This document shows positions 8,660 to 16,338 of a DNA stretch of 51,092 nucleotides, piece after piece (position 1 is the first letter of the stretch; every line of letters begins with the position of its first letter). Position numbers and translations under genes: made by a program. This DNA comes from DASYTH01 sp035762905 (GTDB taxonomy: Bacteria; Actinomycetota; Actinomycetes; Mycobacteriales; Pseudonocardiaceae): positions 1-51,092 of the forward strand of contig NZ_DASUCC010000085.1 of NCBI RefSeq assembly GCF_035762905.1, read 5' to 3'. The notes beneath the pieces are model-generated. The model saw only the letters and a program-made list of their open reading frames with translations, did not search any database and had not been told where the DNA came from.

Positions 8660-9784
8660 ATGGAATCTCCGTGGGGCGCAACCGTTGGCGAGCTGCGCCG
8701 GCTGTGCCGCCGGTATGTCGTCGTCCTGCGGACCGCCGTGGTGGTTCTGGCCGGCGGCGCGGCGGTGGCCCAAGCCCCGACCGATCGGCTTCCCTTGGTC
8801 GTCGCGGTCGTGGTGGGGCTGTTCGGCTGGAGCGGGATGTACCTCCGGTACGCACCGCGCAGCGGTCTGCTTCTCGCCGACTCGGTGTTGATCATGGCGC
8901 TGTGCCTGGTCCAAGGCTGGGTGGTGCGGCCGGATGCCCTGCCGGACAGTACGAACTGGGTATTCGCCATCGTCACGATCTCCGCCGGCGGGCATCAGTG
9001 GTTCACCACGACGGCCGCCGGCCTGCTGCTCACCACCGGGTTCTTCGCAGCCCACCTGACCGGCAAATACCTTGCCGCGCCGGACGACCTGGCTGTCTCC
9101 GCGGCGCTGGCATTGTGGATCTTCGGCGCGGCCGTCCTAGCCAGACTGCTGTGGGTCCTGCTCCACGTGGGTGCCACGCAGGCCGACCGCGTCATCGCGG
9201 CGAGCAACCGGGCGGCGCGGGATGGTGCGGTCGCGGCGGCGCGGCGCGCCGATGAACGAGAGCACCTCGCGGTGCTGCACGACACGGCCGCGGCCACGCT
9301 GCTCGCCGTCGGCACCGGGATGGTCGCCGGCACCGAACCGTGGCTGGCCGAGCAGGCCGGGCGGGATCTGGAAATCCTCGCCGCACCTCGGGAATTCCCG
9401 GACGGCCGGGCCGATCTGGCTCGGCTGCTCGGCGAGGTGGCGCGGCAGGCGCCGATCACCGTCCGGCTACACGTGCCGGACCCGATGCCCCTACCGGCCG
9501 GCCCCGCCGAGGCGATCGGCGCGGCGGCCAGGGAGGCGCTGGCCAACGTCGCTCGGCACGCCGAGGTGGACACCGCCGTGGTTGTGGTGACCCGCACCGG
9601 CCCGACGGTCATGGTGGATGTCTCCGACCAGGGCCGGGGTTTCACACCGGACCAGGTGCCGCCAAACCGCCGGGGGGTGTCGGAGTCGATCAAGCAGCGC
9701 ATGAGTCGCGCAGGCGGACACGCCGCGGTGACCTCCCGGCCGGGCGCCGGTACCGTGGTTCGGCTGCGGTGGTCCAGTGAGTGA
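8660..9784 (+). CDS. Membrane sensor histidine kinase, NarX/DesK type
   Basis: Two-component sensor of 374 residues. The N-terminal half has about five or six membrane helices (residues 20-170). A HisKA_3-like dimerisation helix follows with EHLAVLHDTAAATLL, in which His207 is the likely phosphoacceptor. A C-terminal GHKL ATPase has an N-box (REALANVARHA, Asn296), a G1 box (DQGRGF) and a G2-like region (RRGVSESIKQRM). ATG at 8660 has a gggg site upstream; GTG at 8654 is also possible. It overlaps the next gene by 8 bases, and a NarL-type regulator follows, so the three genes form one signalling operon. The signal is unknown. Confidence 0.85.
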   Translation: MESPWGATVGELRRLCRRYVVVLRTAVVVLAGGAAVAQAPTDRLPLVVAVVVGLFGWSGMYLRYAPRSGLLLADSVLIMALCLVQGWVVRPDALPDSTNWVFAIVTISAGGHQWFTTTAAGLLLTTGFFAAHLTGKYLAAPDDLAVSAALALWIFGAAVLARLLWVLLHVGATQADRVIAASNRAARDGAVAAARRADEREHLAVLHDTAAATLLAVGTGMVAGTEPWLAEQAGRDLEILAAPREFPDGRADLARLLGEVARQAPITVRLHVPDPMPLPAGPAEAIGAAAREALANVARHAEVDTAVVVVTRTGPTVMVDVSDQGRGFTPDQVPPNRRGVSESIKQRMSRAGGHAAVTSRPGAGTVVRLRWSSE

Positions 9785-10886
9785 ATCGAGCCGGACCCTG
9801 GTGACGAGCGCCCTGATGCGCGCGCTGCGTCTGATCATCCTGGCCGTGGCCGTCGTTTCGATGCTTGTCTTCGCCCTGCCGTTGCTGGTGGTCAACGCGG
9901 CGTTGTACAGCAGCATGGCCCAGCAGGTGGTCGCGTTCGCGCTGCTGATGTCGGTTGCCGTCGTAGCCGGAGTCCAGGTGTTGGGCGACCGGCCGGTGGG
10001 TGGGGTGCGCTGGGTTCTGGTGGCGGTGGTGTTCACCGCGGCCGGGCTGGCCACCACCGGGATCCCGACCGAGCACCTGATGGCCGAGGCGGAGTGGTCC
10101 TACGGCGAGATCGGCTGGTTCCTGCTGCTCGTGCTGATCGACCGCGGCACCGTCGCCACCGCGGTCGCACTCGGCATGTACACCGCCGGCAGCTTCGTCC
10201 AGTTGGTCATGGTTGGTCAGGGCCAGGAGGTCGCCGATCTTGCCGTGGTGACAACGGTCGTGCTCGGCTGTGAGCTGCTGGTGCTCGCCATCGCCATGGC
10301 CCTGCGCCGGATCGCTGCCAGTGCGGTGCGCGCCGCCGAGTTGGCGGAACGAGCACGCACCGCCGACGCCATCGCCGAGCGGCTGCATGCCGACCGCAGG
10401 GCCAGGTATGCCGACCTCGCCACCACGATCGTGCCGCTGCTGACCGATCTGACCACTGGTGCGGCGAACCTGTCCGACGATGCCGTACGCGCGAACTATG
10501 CGGTGGCGGCCGCCCGGATGCGCAGGCTGTTCGCTGAGCACGACGAGGCCGTCGACCCGCTGCTGCACGAGCTGCGGGCGTGCCTGGATCTGGCCGACCG
10601 CAACGGGGTCGCGGTCTACCTCGGAACCATCGGAGAACATCCGCCGCCGCCACTGGTGGTGCGCCGCGCGCTGACCGAACCGGCAATGCGGGTCATCGCC
10701 GCCGCCAGGTCCGAGGTGCGGGTGACCGTACTCGGGTCACCGGCCGGCGTCACGGTCAGCGTGCTCGCCGACGCGGCGGCTACCGAGCCGGAACCTCGAG
10801 CCGGCGATCACGTCGGAATCAGGGTGACCAGACTCGTCGACGGACCGAAGGTCTGGCTGGAGGCGACATGGCCGGCGCCGAACTGA
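9777..10886 (+). CDS. Degenerate second sensor-kinase-like membrane protein
   Basis: 369 residues from a GTG start overlapping the previous stop. About five hydrophobic helices lie in residues 10-180. A helical stretch resembling a dimerisation domain follows (RARYADLATTIVPLLTDL and ARMRRLFAE), then a C-terminal domain of about 110 residues. It is laid out like its neighbour, but I see no acceptor histidine in the expected context, no N-box asparagine and no DxGxG motif. It is probably a pseudokinase partner or sensor for the active kinase. The gene overlaps the response regulator start by 19 bases, so the three products are likely made together. Confidence 0.7.
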   Translation: MSESSRTLVTSALMRALRLIILAVAVVSMLVFALPLLVVNAALYSSMAQQVVAFALLMSVAVVAGVQVLGDRPVGGVRWVLVAVVFTAAGLATTGIPTEHLMAEAEWSYGEIGWFLLLVLIDRGTVATAVALGMYTAGSFVQLVMVGQGQEVADLAVVTTVVLGCELLVLAIAMALRRIAASAVRAAELAERARTADAIAERLHADRRARYADLATTIVPLLTDLTTGAANLSDDAVRANYAVAAARMRRLFAEHDEAVDPLLHELRACLDLADRNGVAVYLGTIGEHPPPPLVVRRALTEPAMRVIAAARSEVRVTVLGSPAGVTVSVLADAAATEPEPRAGDHVGIRVTRLVDGPKVWLEATWPAPN

Positions 10887-11524
10887 CCACGGTGGTGGTG
10901 ATCGACGACCACCCGGCGATCGTGTCCGGTGTCGAGGCCTGGTGCGCGGCGGCCGATCCGCCGCTGCGGGTCGTCGACTCCGGGGCGACGCCGGCCGTGG
11001 CGTGGACCGAGCCCGGCCGGTCGGCCGAGGTCGTCCTGTTCGACCTGCAGTTGACCAAGGAACTGCCGGCGTATGTCGACCTGCGGCGCCTGGTCGACGC
11101 CGGCCGGCAGGTGATCGTGTACAGCATGCGCGAGGATCGGGACTCCATTCTCACCTGTCTCGACCTCGGGGCGTTCGCCTACCTGGCGAAGACGGAAGGC
11201 CCCCGGCACCTGGTGCACGCGATCCACGCGGCGGGCCGAAACCTGCCGTACACGCCGCCGGCCATGGTCCGCGCGATCAGCACCGACACCCGGCCGGACC
11301 GGCCGCGGCCCACGCCTCGGGAGGTCGACGTGCTGGTCAACTGGTTCGCGTGCGAATCCAAGGAGATGGTGGCCCGCAAGCTCGGCCTGTCCGTGCGCAC
11401 GGTGAACAGCTATATCGACCGGGTCCGGATCAGGTACGCCAACGCCGGACGCCCGGCCTCGACGAAGGCCGCGCTGGTCGCCAGAGCCATCCAGGACGGC
11501 CTGATCCGACTGGACGAGCTGTAG
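10868..11524 (+). CDS. NarL/LuxR-family response regulator
   Basis: 218-residue DNA-binding regulator. The receiver domain (residues 7-125) has the acidic pair Asp13-Asp14, phosphoacceptor Asp59 (VVLFDLQL) and Lys108 (YLAKT). The C-terminal LuxR-type helix-turn-helix (about 150-212) includes TPREVDVL and the recognition part KLGLSVRTVNSYIDRVR. ATG at 10868 lies inside the end of the preceding gene and has gaggcg upstream. It should be phosphorylated by the kinase encoded two genes upstream. Confidence 0.9.
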   Translation: MAGAELTTVVVIDDHPAIVSGVEAWCAAADPPLRVVDSGATPAVAWTEPGRSAEVVLFDLQLTKELPAYVDLRRLVDAGRQVIVYSMREDRDSILTCLDLGAFAYLAKTEGPRHLVHAIHAAGRNLPYTPPAMVRAISTDTRPDRPRPTPREVDVLVNWFACESKEMVARKLGLSVRTVNSYIDRVRIRYANAGRPASTKAALVARAIQDGLIRLDEL

Positions 11525-11532
11525 CGCCTGTG

Positions 11533-11544
11533 GGTCGATCGACC
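11533..11544. promoter_or_regulatory. 12-base perfect palindrome between regulator and ybaB-like gene
   Basis: GGTCGATCGACC is a perfect palindrome located nine bases after the response regulator stop and about 70 bases before the next start. It could be an operator for the YbaB/WXG gene pair, but a palindrome of this size also occurs by chance in GC-rich DNA. Confidence 0.25.
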
Positions 11545-11612
11545 GTCGCGGCTGGCGGTGCCGCTGGCTACGGTCGGGTGCGGGGAAATCCACCAGTCCG
11601 GGGAGAACCACC

Positions 11613-12167
11613 ATGTCGACGTATCGCATGTCGCTGGACGGAGCGGCGGCCGACGACACAATGCGGCAGATTGACGACGCGGTCGAGTTGGCTGTTCGCC
11701 GCCACGAGGTTTTCACCGAAGCCAACCGTCAGATCGACGGCATCACGGTCACCCGGCGATCACCGGACGGAGCGGTCGAGGTTACGGTCGGATCCAACGG
11801 CAACGTGTTGAACGTCCGCTGCACCGAAATGGTCCGCACCATGCCACCGCATCAGGTCGCGACCACCCTCCAACACGTCCTGCAGGCCGCGCAGGCCGGA
11901 GTCGCCAGCAGGGTCGCGGAAATCCTGCGCGCAGCCGCCCCTGACGACCCCCTCACCGGCCACCTGGTGGCCAAGGCGCACAACGCATTCCCGCCGCCAC
12001 CGCCCCCAACACCCGGCTCGCCCGCAGATTCCCGACAACGACAAATGGCCATCGGCGCCATCGAGAGTGACGACGCGGTGCAGCCATACCGAACAGCACG
12101 ACGCCGTCCGTCCCGCGGCCGTAACCAGAATCCGGACGACTGGACCGGCCGATCCATCCTGTCCTGA
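11613..12167 (+). CDS. YbaB/EbfC-like protein associated with an ESX-type gene
   Basis: 184 residues. The first 110 fit the YbaB/EbfC nucleoid-protein fold: a long N-terminal helix, a small sheet (GAVEVTVGSNGNVLNVR) and a C-terminal helix (VATTLQHVLQAAQAGVA). The rest is a Pro-rich, then basic, disordered tail (FPPPPPPTPGSP...TARRRPSRGR). In actinobacteria such YbaB-like proteins often sit directly before WXG100/ESX-like genes, as here, so a role in that secretion or conjugation context is more likely than general nucleoid packaging. The start has a ggggag ribosome site. The assignment is by pattern, not by search. Confidence 0.7.
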   Translation: MSTYRMSLDGAAADDTMRQIDDAVELAVRRHEVFTEANRQIDGITVTRRSPDGAVEVTVGSNGNVLNVRCTEMVRTMPPHQVATTLQHVLQAAQAGVASRVAEILRAAAPDDPLTGHLVAKAHNAFPPPPPPTPGSPADSRQRQMAIGAIESDDAVQPYRTARRRPSRGRNQNPDDWTGRSILS

Positions 12168-12193
12168 TCCGCGAGACTGCTAGGAAACCACGA

Positions 12194-13309
12194 ATGGCGC
12201 CGCCCAAAGGCATCGAAGTCGACCCCGACGAACTTTACGCCCACGCACGTGCCGTCGCTGGGATGCAGCACCCTCTCGATCGCGTTGTCGCTGCGACAAA
12301 GGCGGTGTGCCCGGACGGCTTCTCCTCCGCGTACGGCGTGCTGTGCCAACAAATCGGGCTTGTTTTGTGGTATTTCCGCGAGAGCGCGGAGGACACCATC
12401 GTCAAGCTCGATCGCTCGTTCGACTCGACTGCCAAACAACTTGTCAAAGCCGTCGAAACCTATACGGAATCAGACAAATCGAATGCGCAGGAACTTCGTA
12501 AACTCGGCGAGAGCCTACCGTCGAACGACCCCAACTGGGTTATCGAGCGCAACTCCTCTGACGGAGGATTCTTATCCAACTGGGAAAAAGGTGAGGAACG
12601 GGTCAAGGGCGCGGGGATCGTCAGCAGTACCTGGGACCTGTACCAGGAGATCAGCGACTCGAGCAAGCAGAACTACGCCTCGATGGTAGGCCACATCGCC
12701 GCGATGGGAGTGGATACCGGCGGCTTCATCGGCGACCCGGTCTCATCCGCCGTCGGCTGGCTGGCGGGCTGGGCGATGGAGCACATCACGCCTTTCCGGC
12801 TCATTCTCGACGCGCTTGCCGGAAAGCCTGAGATGGTCGAGGCGGCGAGCAAGACGTGGAAGAATATCCAGGGAGAGTTGGACCGCCTCGCCGACCACTA
12901 CGCGGCGCACAAGGACCGCACCGGCAACTGGAACGGCGACGCGGGTGACTCATACCGACAGAAGGTCGCCCAGCCCATCATCGACGTGATGAAGTCGTCC
13001 GCCAACCTCGCGGGAGCCCTGAGCATCGTCGTCGGTACCACAGGCACTCTGGTCGATCTCGCCCGTTCCGCGGTACGGGACCTCGCCGCGCAGGCGATCG
13101 GCGAGCTTGCTAGTGCCGGGGTGCAAAAGATTATCCCTTATAAGCCACCGTTCGAAGAACTTTCGAACGCGCGATATATGCTCAACAACGCTAAATCGAT
13201 TGTGAAATTCCTGATCGTGTTCATCAACCACTTCAGTGAGCAGGTTCTCCTTGTCCTCGAAGCCTTCAAGGCCGTCGCCAAGAGCATTCCCATGCTCGAC
13301 GGCGTATGA
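12194..13309 (+). CDS. Large WXG100/ESX-like protein
   Basis: 371-residue protein following the YbaB-like gene by 26 bases. It is largely helical. A WNGDAGDSY turn near residue 245 sits between two long helices, the WxG hairpin signature of ESX (type VII) substrates. A second alpha-helical hairpin with hydrophobic stretches follows (GALSIVVGTTGTLVD and SIVKFLIVFINHF). No signal peptide or enzymatic motif is visible. Codon use is less strongly GC-biased than in neighbouring genes, which may mean recent transfer. No EccC ATPase or other secretion machinery lies in the window, so it would be an orphan substrate or a helical toxin-carrier without its C-terminal toxin. The function is unknown. Confidence 0.65.
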   Translation: MAPPKGIEVDPDELYAHARAVAGMQHPLDRVVAATKAVCPDGFSSAYGVLCQQIGLVLWYFRESAEDTIVKLDRSFDSTAKQLVKAVETYTESDKSNAQELRKLGESLPSNDPNWVIERNSSDGGFLSNWEKGEERVKGAGIVSSTWDLYQEISDSSKQNYASMVGHIAAMGVDTGGFIGDPVSSAVGWLAGWAMEHITPFRLILDALAGKPEMVEAASKTWKNIQGELDRLADHYAAHKDRTGNWNGDAGDSYRQKVAQPIIDVMKSSANLAGALSIVVGTTGTLVDLARSAVRDLAAQAIGELASAGVQKIIPYKPPFEELSNARYMLNNAKSIVKFLIVFINHFSEQVLLVLEAFKAVAKSIPMLDGV

Positions 13310-13318
13310 CACCAGCTA

Positions 13319-14371
13319 TCAGAGCAGGTGCCGGTTGGGTTCCTTGGCGGCGGGGGCCAGGTCGGGGAACTCGATCACCTCGACTCCGCCCGCCGCCAGG
13401 AGTTCGGCGCCGTGGCCGTGGACGAAGGTGCTCGGTTCGCGCCAGGCGATGACCACCCGGCGGATGCCGGAGTCGAGGATGTGCTGGGTGCAGGTCGTCG
13501 GGCGGGAGGAGCGGCTGCTGCACGGTTCCAGTGAGCTGTACAGGGTGGCGCCGGGTGGTGGCGGTCCGGACAGCTTGGCCAGCGCGGACTCCTCGGCGTG
13601 CACGGTCGGGTCGGTGTCCCGGGAGTAGCCGCGGGCCAGCTCGGTGCCGGCGGCGTCGACGATCACCGCGCCGACGCTGAACGCGGTCTCGGACGGTGGA
13701 CAGCACCGGGCCAGCTCCGTCGCGGTACGCAGCAGCCGCCAGTCCGCCGCCGCGGTGCCGAGAAAGTACCGCAGCAGCACCAGATCGCCGATCGGCTCGG
13801 CGCCGGCGAGGGTCATGCCTGAGCCGAACCGTCCGGAGTAGACGAACCGAGGGGCGCGCGGGTCGCCGACGAACAGCGGGGCCACCACCAGTTGCAGCTC
13901 GTCGACAAGGCCGGCGGTGAGGAACTGGGTGTGCACCGTTCCGCCGCCCTCGACCATCAGCCGCCGCACCCCGCGGGCGCGCAGGTCGGCCAGAATCCAG
14001 CGCAGGTCGATGTCCGGACCGGTCTCCACCACGGTCGCCGCACCGGTCAGCCCGGCGGCCGCGCCGGCCGGCGCGTACACCAGCTTGGCCGCCTCGCCGG
14101 TGGTGAAGAACTGGGCGGCCGGATCCAGGTCCCCGGTCGAGGTGATGGTGACCTTCACCGGGTGCGCCTTCCCGCTGCGCACCAGCAACCGCGGGTTGTC
14201 CCGCCGGATCGTGTTGGCACCGACCAGGATCGCGTCCACCCCGGCGCGAACCTCATCCACCCGGGCCCAGTCCGCGTCGTTGGACAGCACCAACCGGTCC
14301 GGGCCGGCGTCGTCGATGTACCCGTCGACCGACATCGCGCAGCTGAGCAGAACATATGGGCGGTTAATCAA
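13319..14371 (-). CDS. RibD-like fusion in reversed order: reductase domain then deaminase domain
   Basis: 350 residues. The N-terminal part (1-205) is a RibD_C/dihydrofolate-reductase-type NADPH reductase (SCAMSVDGYID, VGANTIRRDNPRL, LMVEGGGTVHTQFL). The C-terminal part (210-340) is a cytidine-deaminase-fold domain with zinc ligands His258 (HAE, proton shuttle Glu260), Cys284 (EPCSSR) and Cys294. Standard RibD has deaminase first. TTG at 14371 is chosen because a gggagag site precedes it and MINRPYVLLSCAMS aligns with the reductase N-terminus. It is probably a pyrimidine or pterin reductase/deaminase in riboflavin or a specialised pathway. It is divergent from the ABC exporter, with only 36 bases between the starts. 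Confidence 0.82.
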   Translation of the reverse strand: MINRPYVLLSCAMSVDGYIDDAGPDRLVLSNDADWARVDEVRAGVDAILVGANTIRRDNPRLLVRSGKAHPVKVTITSTGDLDPAAQFFTTGEAAKLVYAPAGAAAGLTGAATVVETGPDIDLRWILADLRARGVRRLMVEGGGTVHTQFLTAGLVDELQLVVAPLFVGDPRAPRFVYSGRFGSGMTLAGAEPIGDLVLLRYFLGTAAADWRLLRTATELARCCPPSETAFSVGAVIVDAAGTELARGYSRDTDPTVHAEESALAKLSGPPPPGATLYSSLEPCSSRSSRPTTCTQHILDSGIRRVVIAWREPSTFVHGHGAELLAAGGVEVIEFPDLAPAAKEPNRHLL

Positions 14372-14407
14372 TCGGCTCTCCCTTTGCGCTCTGTCACCAT
14401 TCGAAGT

Positions 14408-16318
14408 ATGGACGGTAGCCAAGCCAGCGACACCGACAGGCCGCTGATCGGGGTCGACGGGATCGCCGCCCCGAAGTGGGCGGGCGGGGCGCAGCAGGTC
14501 GCCGCGGCGAGTTGGTGGAAGACGGTCCGCGCGCTGCCCGCCGCGGTCTCCTCGGTGGTGCGGCTGGCCTGGGCGGCCTCGCCGGGGTGGACCCTGCTGG
14601 CCGGCATGCTCCATCTGGCCGCCGGTGCGGTGACCGCGTTCGGCCTGCTGGCCACCGCCAACGTGCTGACCGAGCTGCTGCAGGCCGGCCCGACCCCGGA
14701 GCGGGTGCTCGCCGCGCTGCCGGCCCTGGCGCTGGTGGTCGGCGCCTACGCCGCCAAGGCCGGGCTGGACGCCGCCGTCGGGCTGGTGCAGGGGATGCTC
14801 ACCCCGCGGGTCGAGGTGCTGGCCAGGGACCGGCTCTACGCGGTCGTGCTCGAGGTCGAGGCGGCCGCGTTCGACGACTCCGACTACCAGGAACTGGTGC
14901 GGCAGGGCGGAATCCAGGGGGTGCGCGCGTTCCGCTCTTCGGTCGACGGCGTCGGCGACCCGCTGGCCTCGCTGATCTCGCTGGTGGCCGCGCTGGTCAC
15001 GGTGAGCGTGTTCAGCATCTGGCTGCTCCCGGCGCTGCTGGCCGCGGCGGCGGCGAACGCCTGGGCGTCGATGCGCGCGGCCAAGCTGCGCTATGCGTCG
15101 TTCCTCAAGATGATCGCGCGGGACCGGCAGTCCTGGGTGATCGGCGACCTGGTCACCGAGCGGGAGGCGGCGCTGGAGGTCCGGGCGTTCACCGCCCAGC
15201 CGCAGTTGCTGGCCGAGTACCGGCGAGTGGCCGGGATGCTCGTCGCCGAGGCGGTCCGGGTCGCTCGGCGGCAGACCTGGATCCAGCTCGTCGGCCGCGC
15301 GATCTCGGGTCTCGGCACCGGAATCGCGTACCTGGTGCTTGGCTGGCTGCTCTACGTCGAGGCCATGCCGCTCGCCCTGGCCGGCGCCGCGGTGGTGGCC
15401 ATGCGCACCGGCTCCACCGCGCTGAGCAACACCATCCACGGTGTCAACGGCCTGTACGAGGACAGCTTCTACATCGAACTGTACGAGAAGCTGCTGACCG
15501 ACAGTGCCGGCCGGCGCGGGCCGGCGGCGGTCGGGCCGGCCCCGGTCAACCCGAAGACCATCGAGCTGCGCGAGGTCTCCTACACCTACCCCGGCCAGGA
15601 CGCACCGGCCATCGAGGGCGTCTCGCTGACCCTGCGGCGCGGTCAGGTGGTCGCGCTGGTCGGGGAGAACGGCTCCGGCAAGTCGACCCTTGGCAAGCTG
15701 ATCACCGGGTTGTACCGGCCGACCACCGGAACGGTGCTGTGGGACGGCATGGACATCGCGACCGCGCGCCGGGACACCGTGCACGGCCAGATCTCCGTGG
15801 TGTCCCAGGAACCGCTGCGCTGGCCGATCACCGCGGCGGACAACATCAGGATCGGTCGGCTGTCCCGGGACAGCCGGGACGGGACGCTGTGGACCGGCAG
15901 CGCCCAGCTCTCCGGCGCCGACGAGCTGATCGATTCGTTGCCGCGCAAGGAGAACACCATGCTGTCCCGGCTGTACGAGGACGGCCAGGACCTGTCCGGC
16001 GGCCAGTGGCAGCGGCTGTCGGTGGCCCGCGGCGCCTACCGGGACGCGCCGGTACTGGTCGCCGACGAGCCCACCGCCGCACTGGACGCCAAGGCCGAGG
16101 CGCGGGTGTTCGGCGCGCTCCAGACGGCCAGCCGGGACGGCGCCGGCACCCGCACCACGCTGCTGGTCACCCACCGGCTGGCCAACGTCCGGCACGCCGA
16201 CCGGATCCTGGTCCTCGAGCGCGGCCGGATCACCGGCGACGGCACGCACGCCGAGCTGATGGCGGCCGGCGGCCTGTACGCGGAGCTGTACTCGCTCCAG
16301 GCACAGGCCTACCGGTAG
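14408..16318 (+). CDS. ABC exporter, fused membrane and ATPase domains
   Basis: 636-residue half transporter. The transmembrane domain has about six helices (residues 60-345). The nucleotide-binding domain (385-636) has Walker A GENGSGKST (419-427), Q-loop VVSQEP, signature LSGGQ (529-533), Walker B VLVADEP (549-555) and switch His589. Half transporters act as dimers; there is no second half gene next to it, so a homodimer is likely. ATG at 14408 is chosen as the first start after the divergent gene, and the messenger would have a short leader. Helix spacing and the loose coupling helices resemble lantibiotic/peptide-type exporters, but the substrate cannot be inferred. Confidence 0.88.
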   Translation: MDGSQASDTDRPLIGVDGIAAPKWAGGAQQVAAASWWKTVRALPAAVSSVVRLAWAASPGWTLLAGMLHLAAGAVTAFGLLATANVLTELLQAGPTPERVLAALPALALVVGAYAAKAGLDAAVGLVQGMLTPRVEVLARDRLYAVVLEVEAAAFDDSDYQELVRQGGIQGVRAFRSSVDGVGDPLASLISLVAALVTVSVFSIWLLPALLAAAAANAWASMRAAKLRYASFLKMIARDRQSWVIGDLVTEREAALEVRAFTAQPQLLAEYRRVAGMLVAEAVRVARRQTWIQLVGRAISGLGTGIAYLVLGWLLYVEAMPLALAGAAVVAMRTGSTALSNTIHGVNGLYEDSFYIELYEKLLTDSAGRRGPAAVGPAPVNPKTIELREVSYTYPGQDAPAIEGVSLTLRRGQVVALVGENGSGKSTLGKLITGLYRPTTGTVLWDGMDIATARRDTVHGQISVVSQEPLRWPITAADNIRIGRLSRDSRDGTLWTGSAQLSGADELIDSLPRKENTMLSRLYEDGQDLSGGQWQRLSVARGAYRDAPVLVADEPTAALDAKAEARVFGALQTASRDGAGTRTTLLVTHRLANVRHADRILVLERGRITGDGTHAELMAAGGLYAELYSLQAQAYR

Positions 16319-16338
16319 CGGTCGACGTCGCCTTCGGC

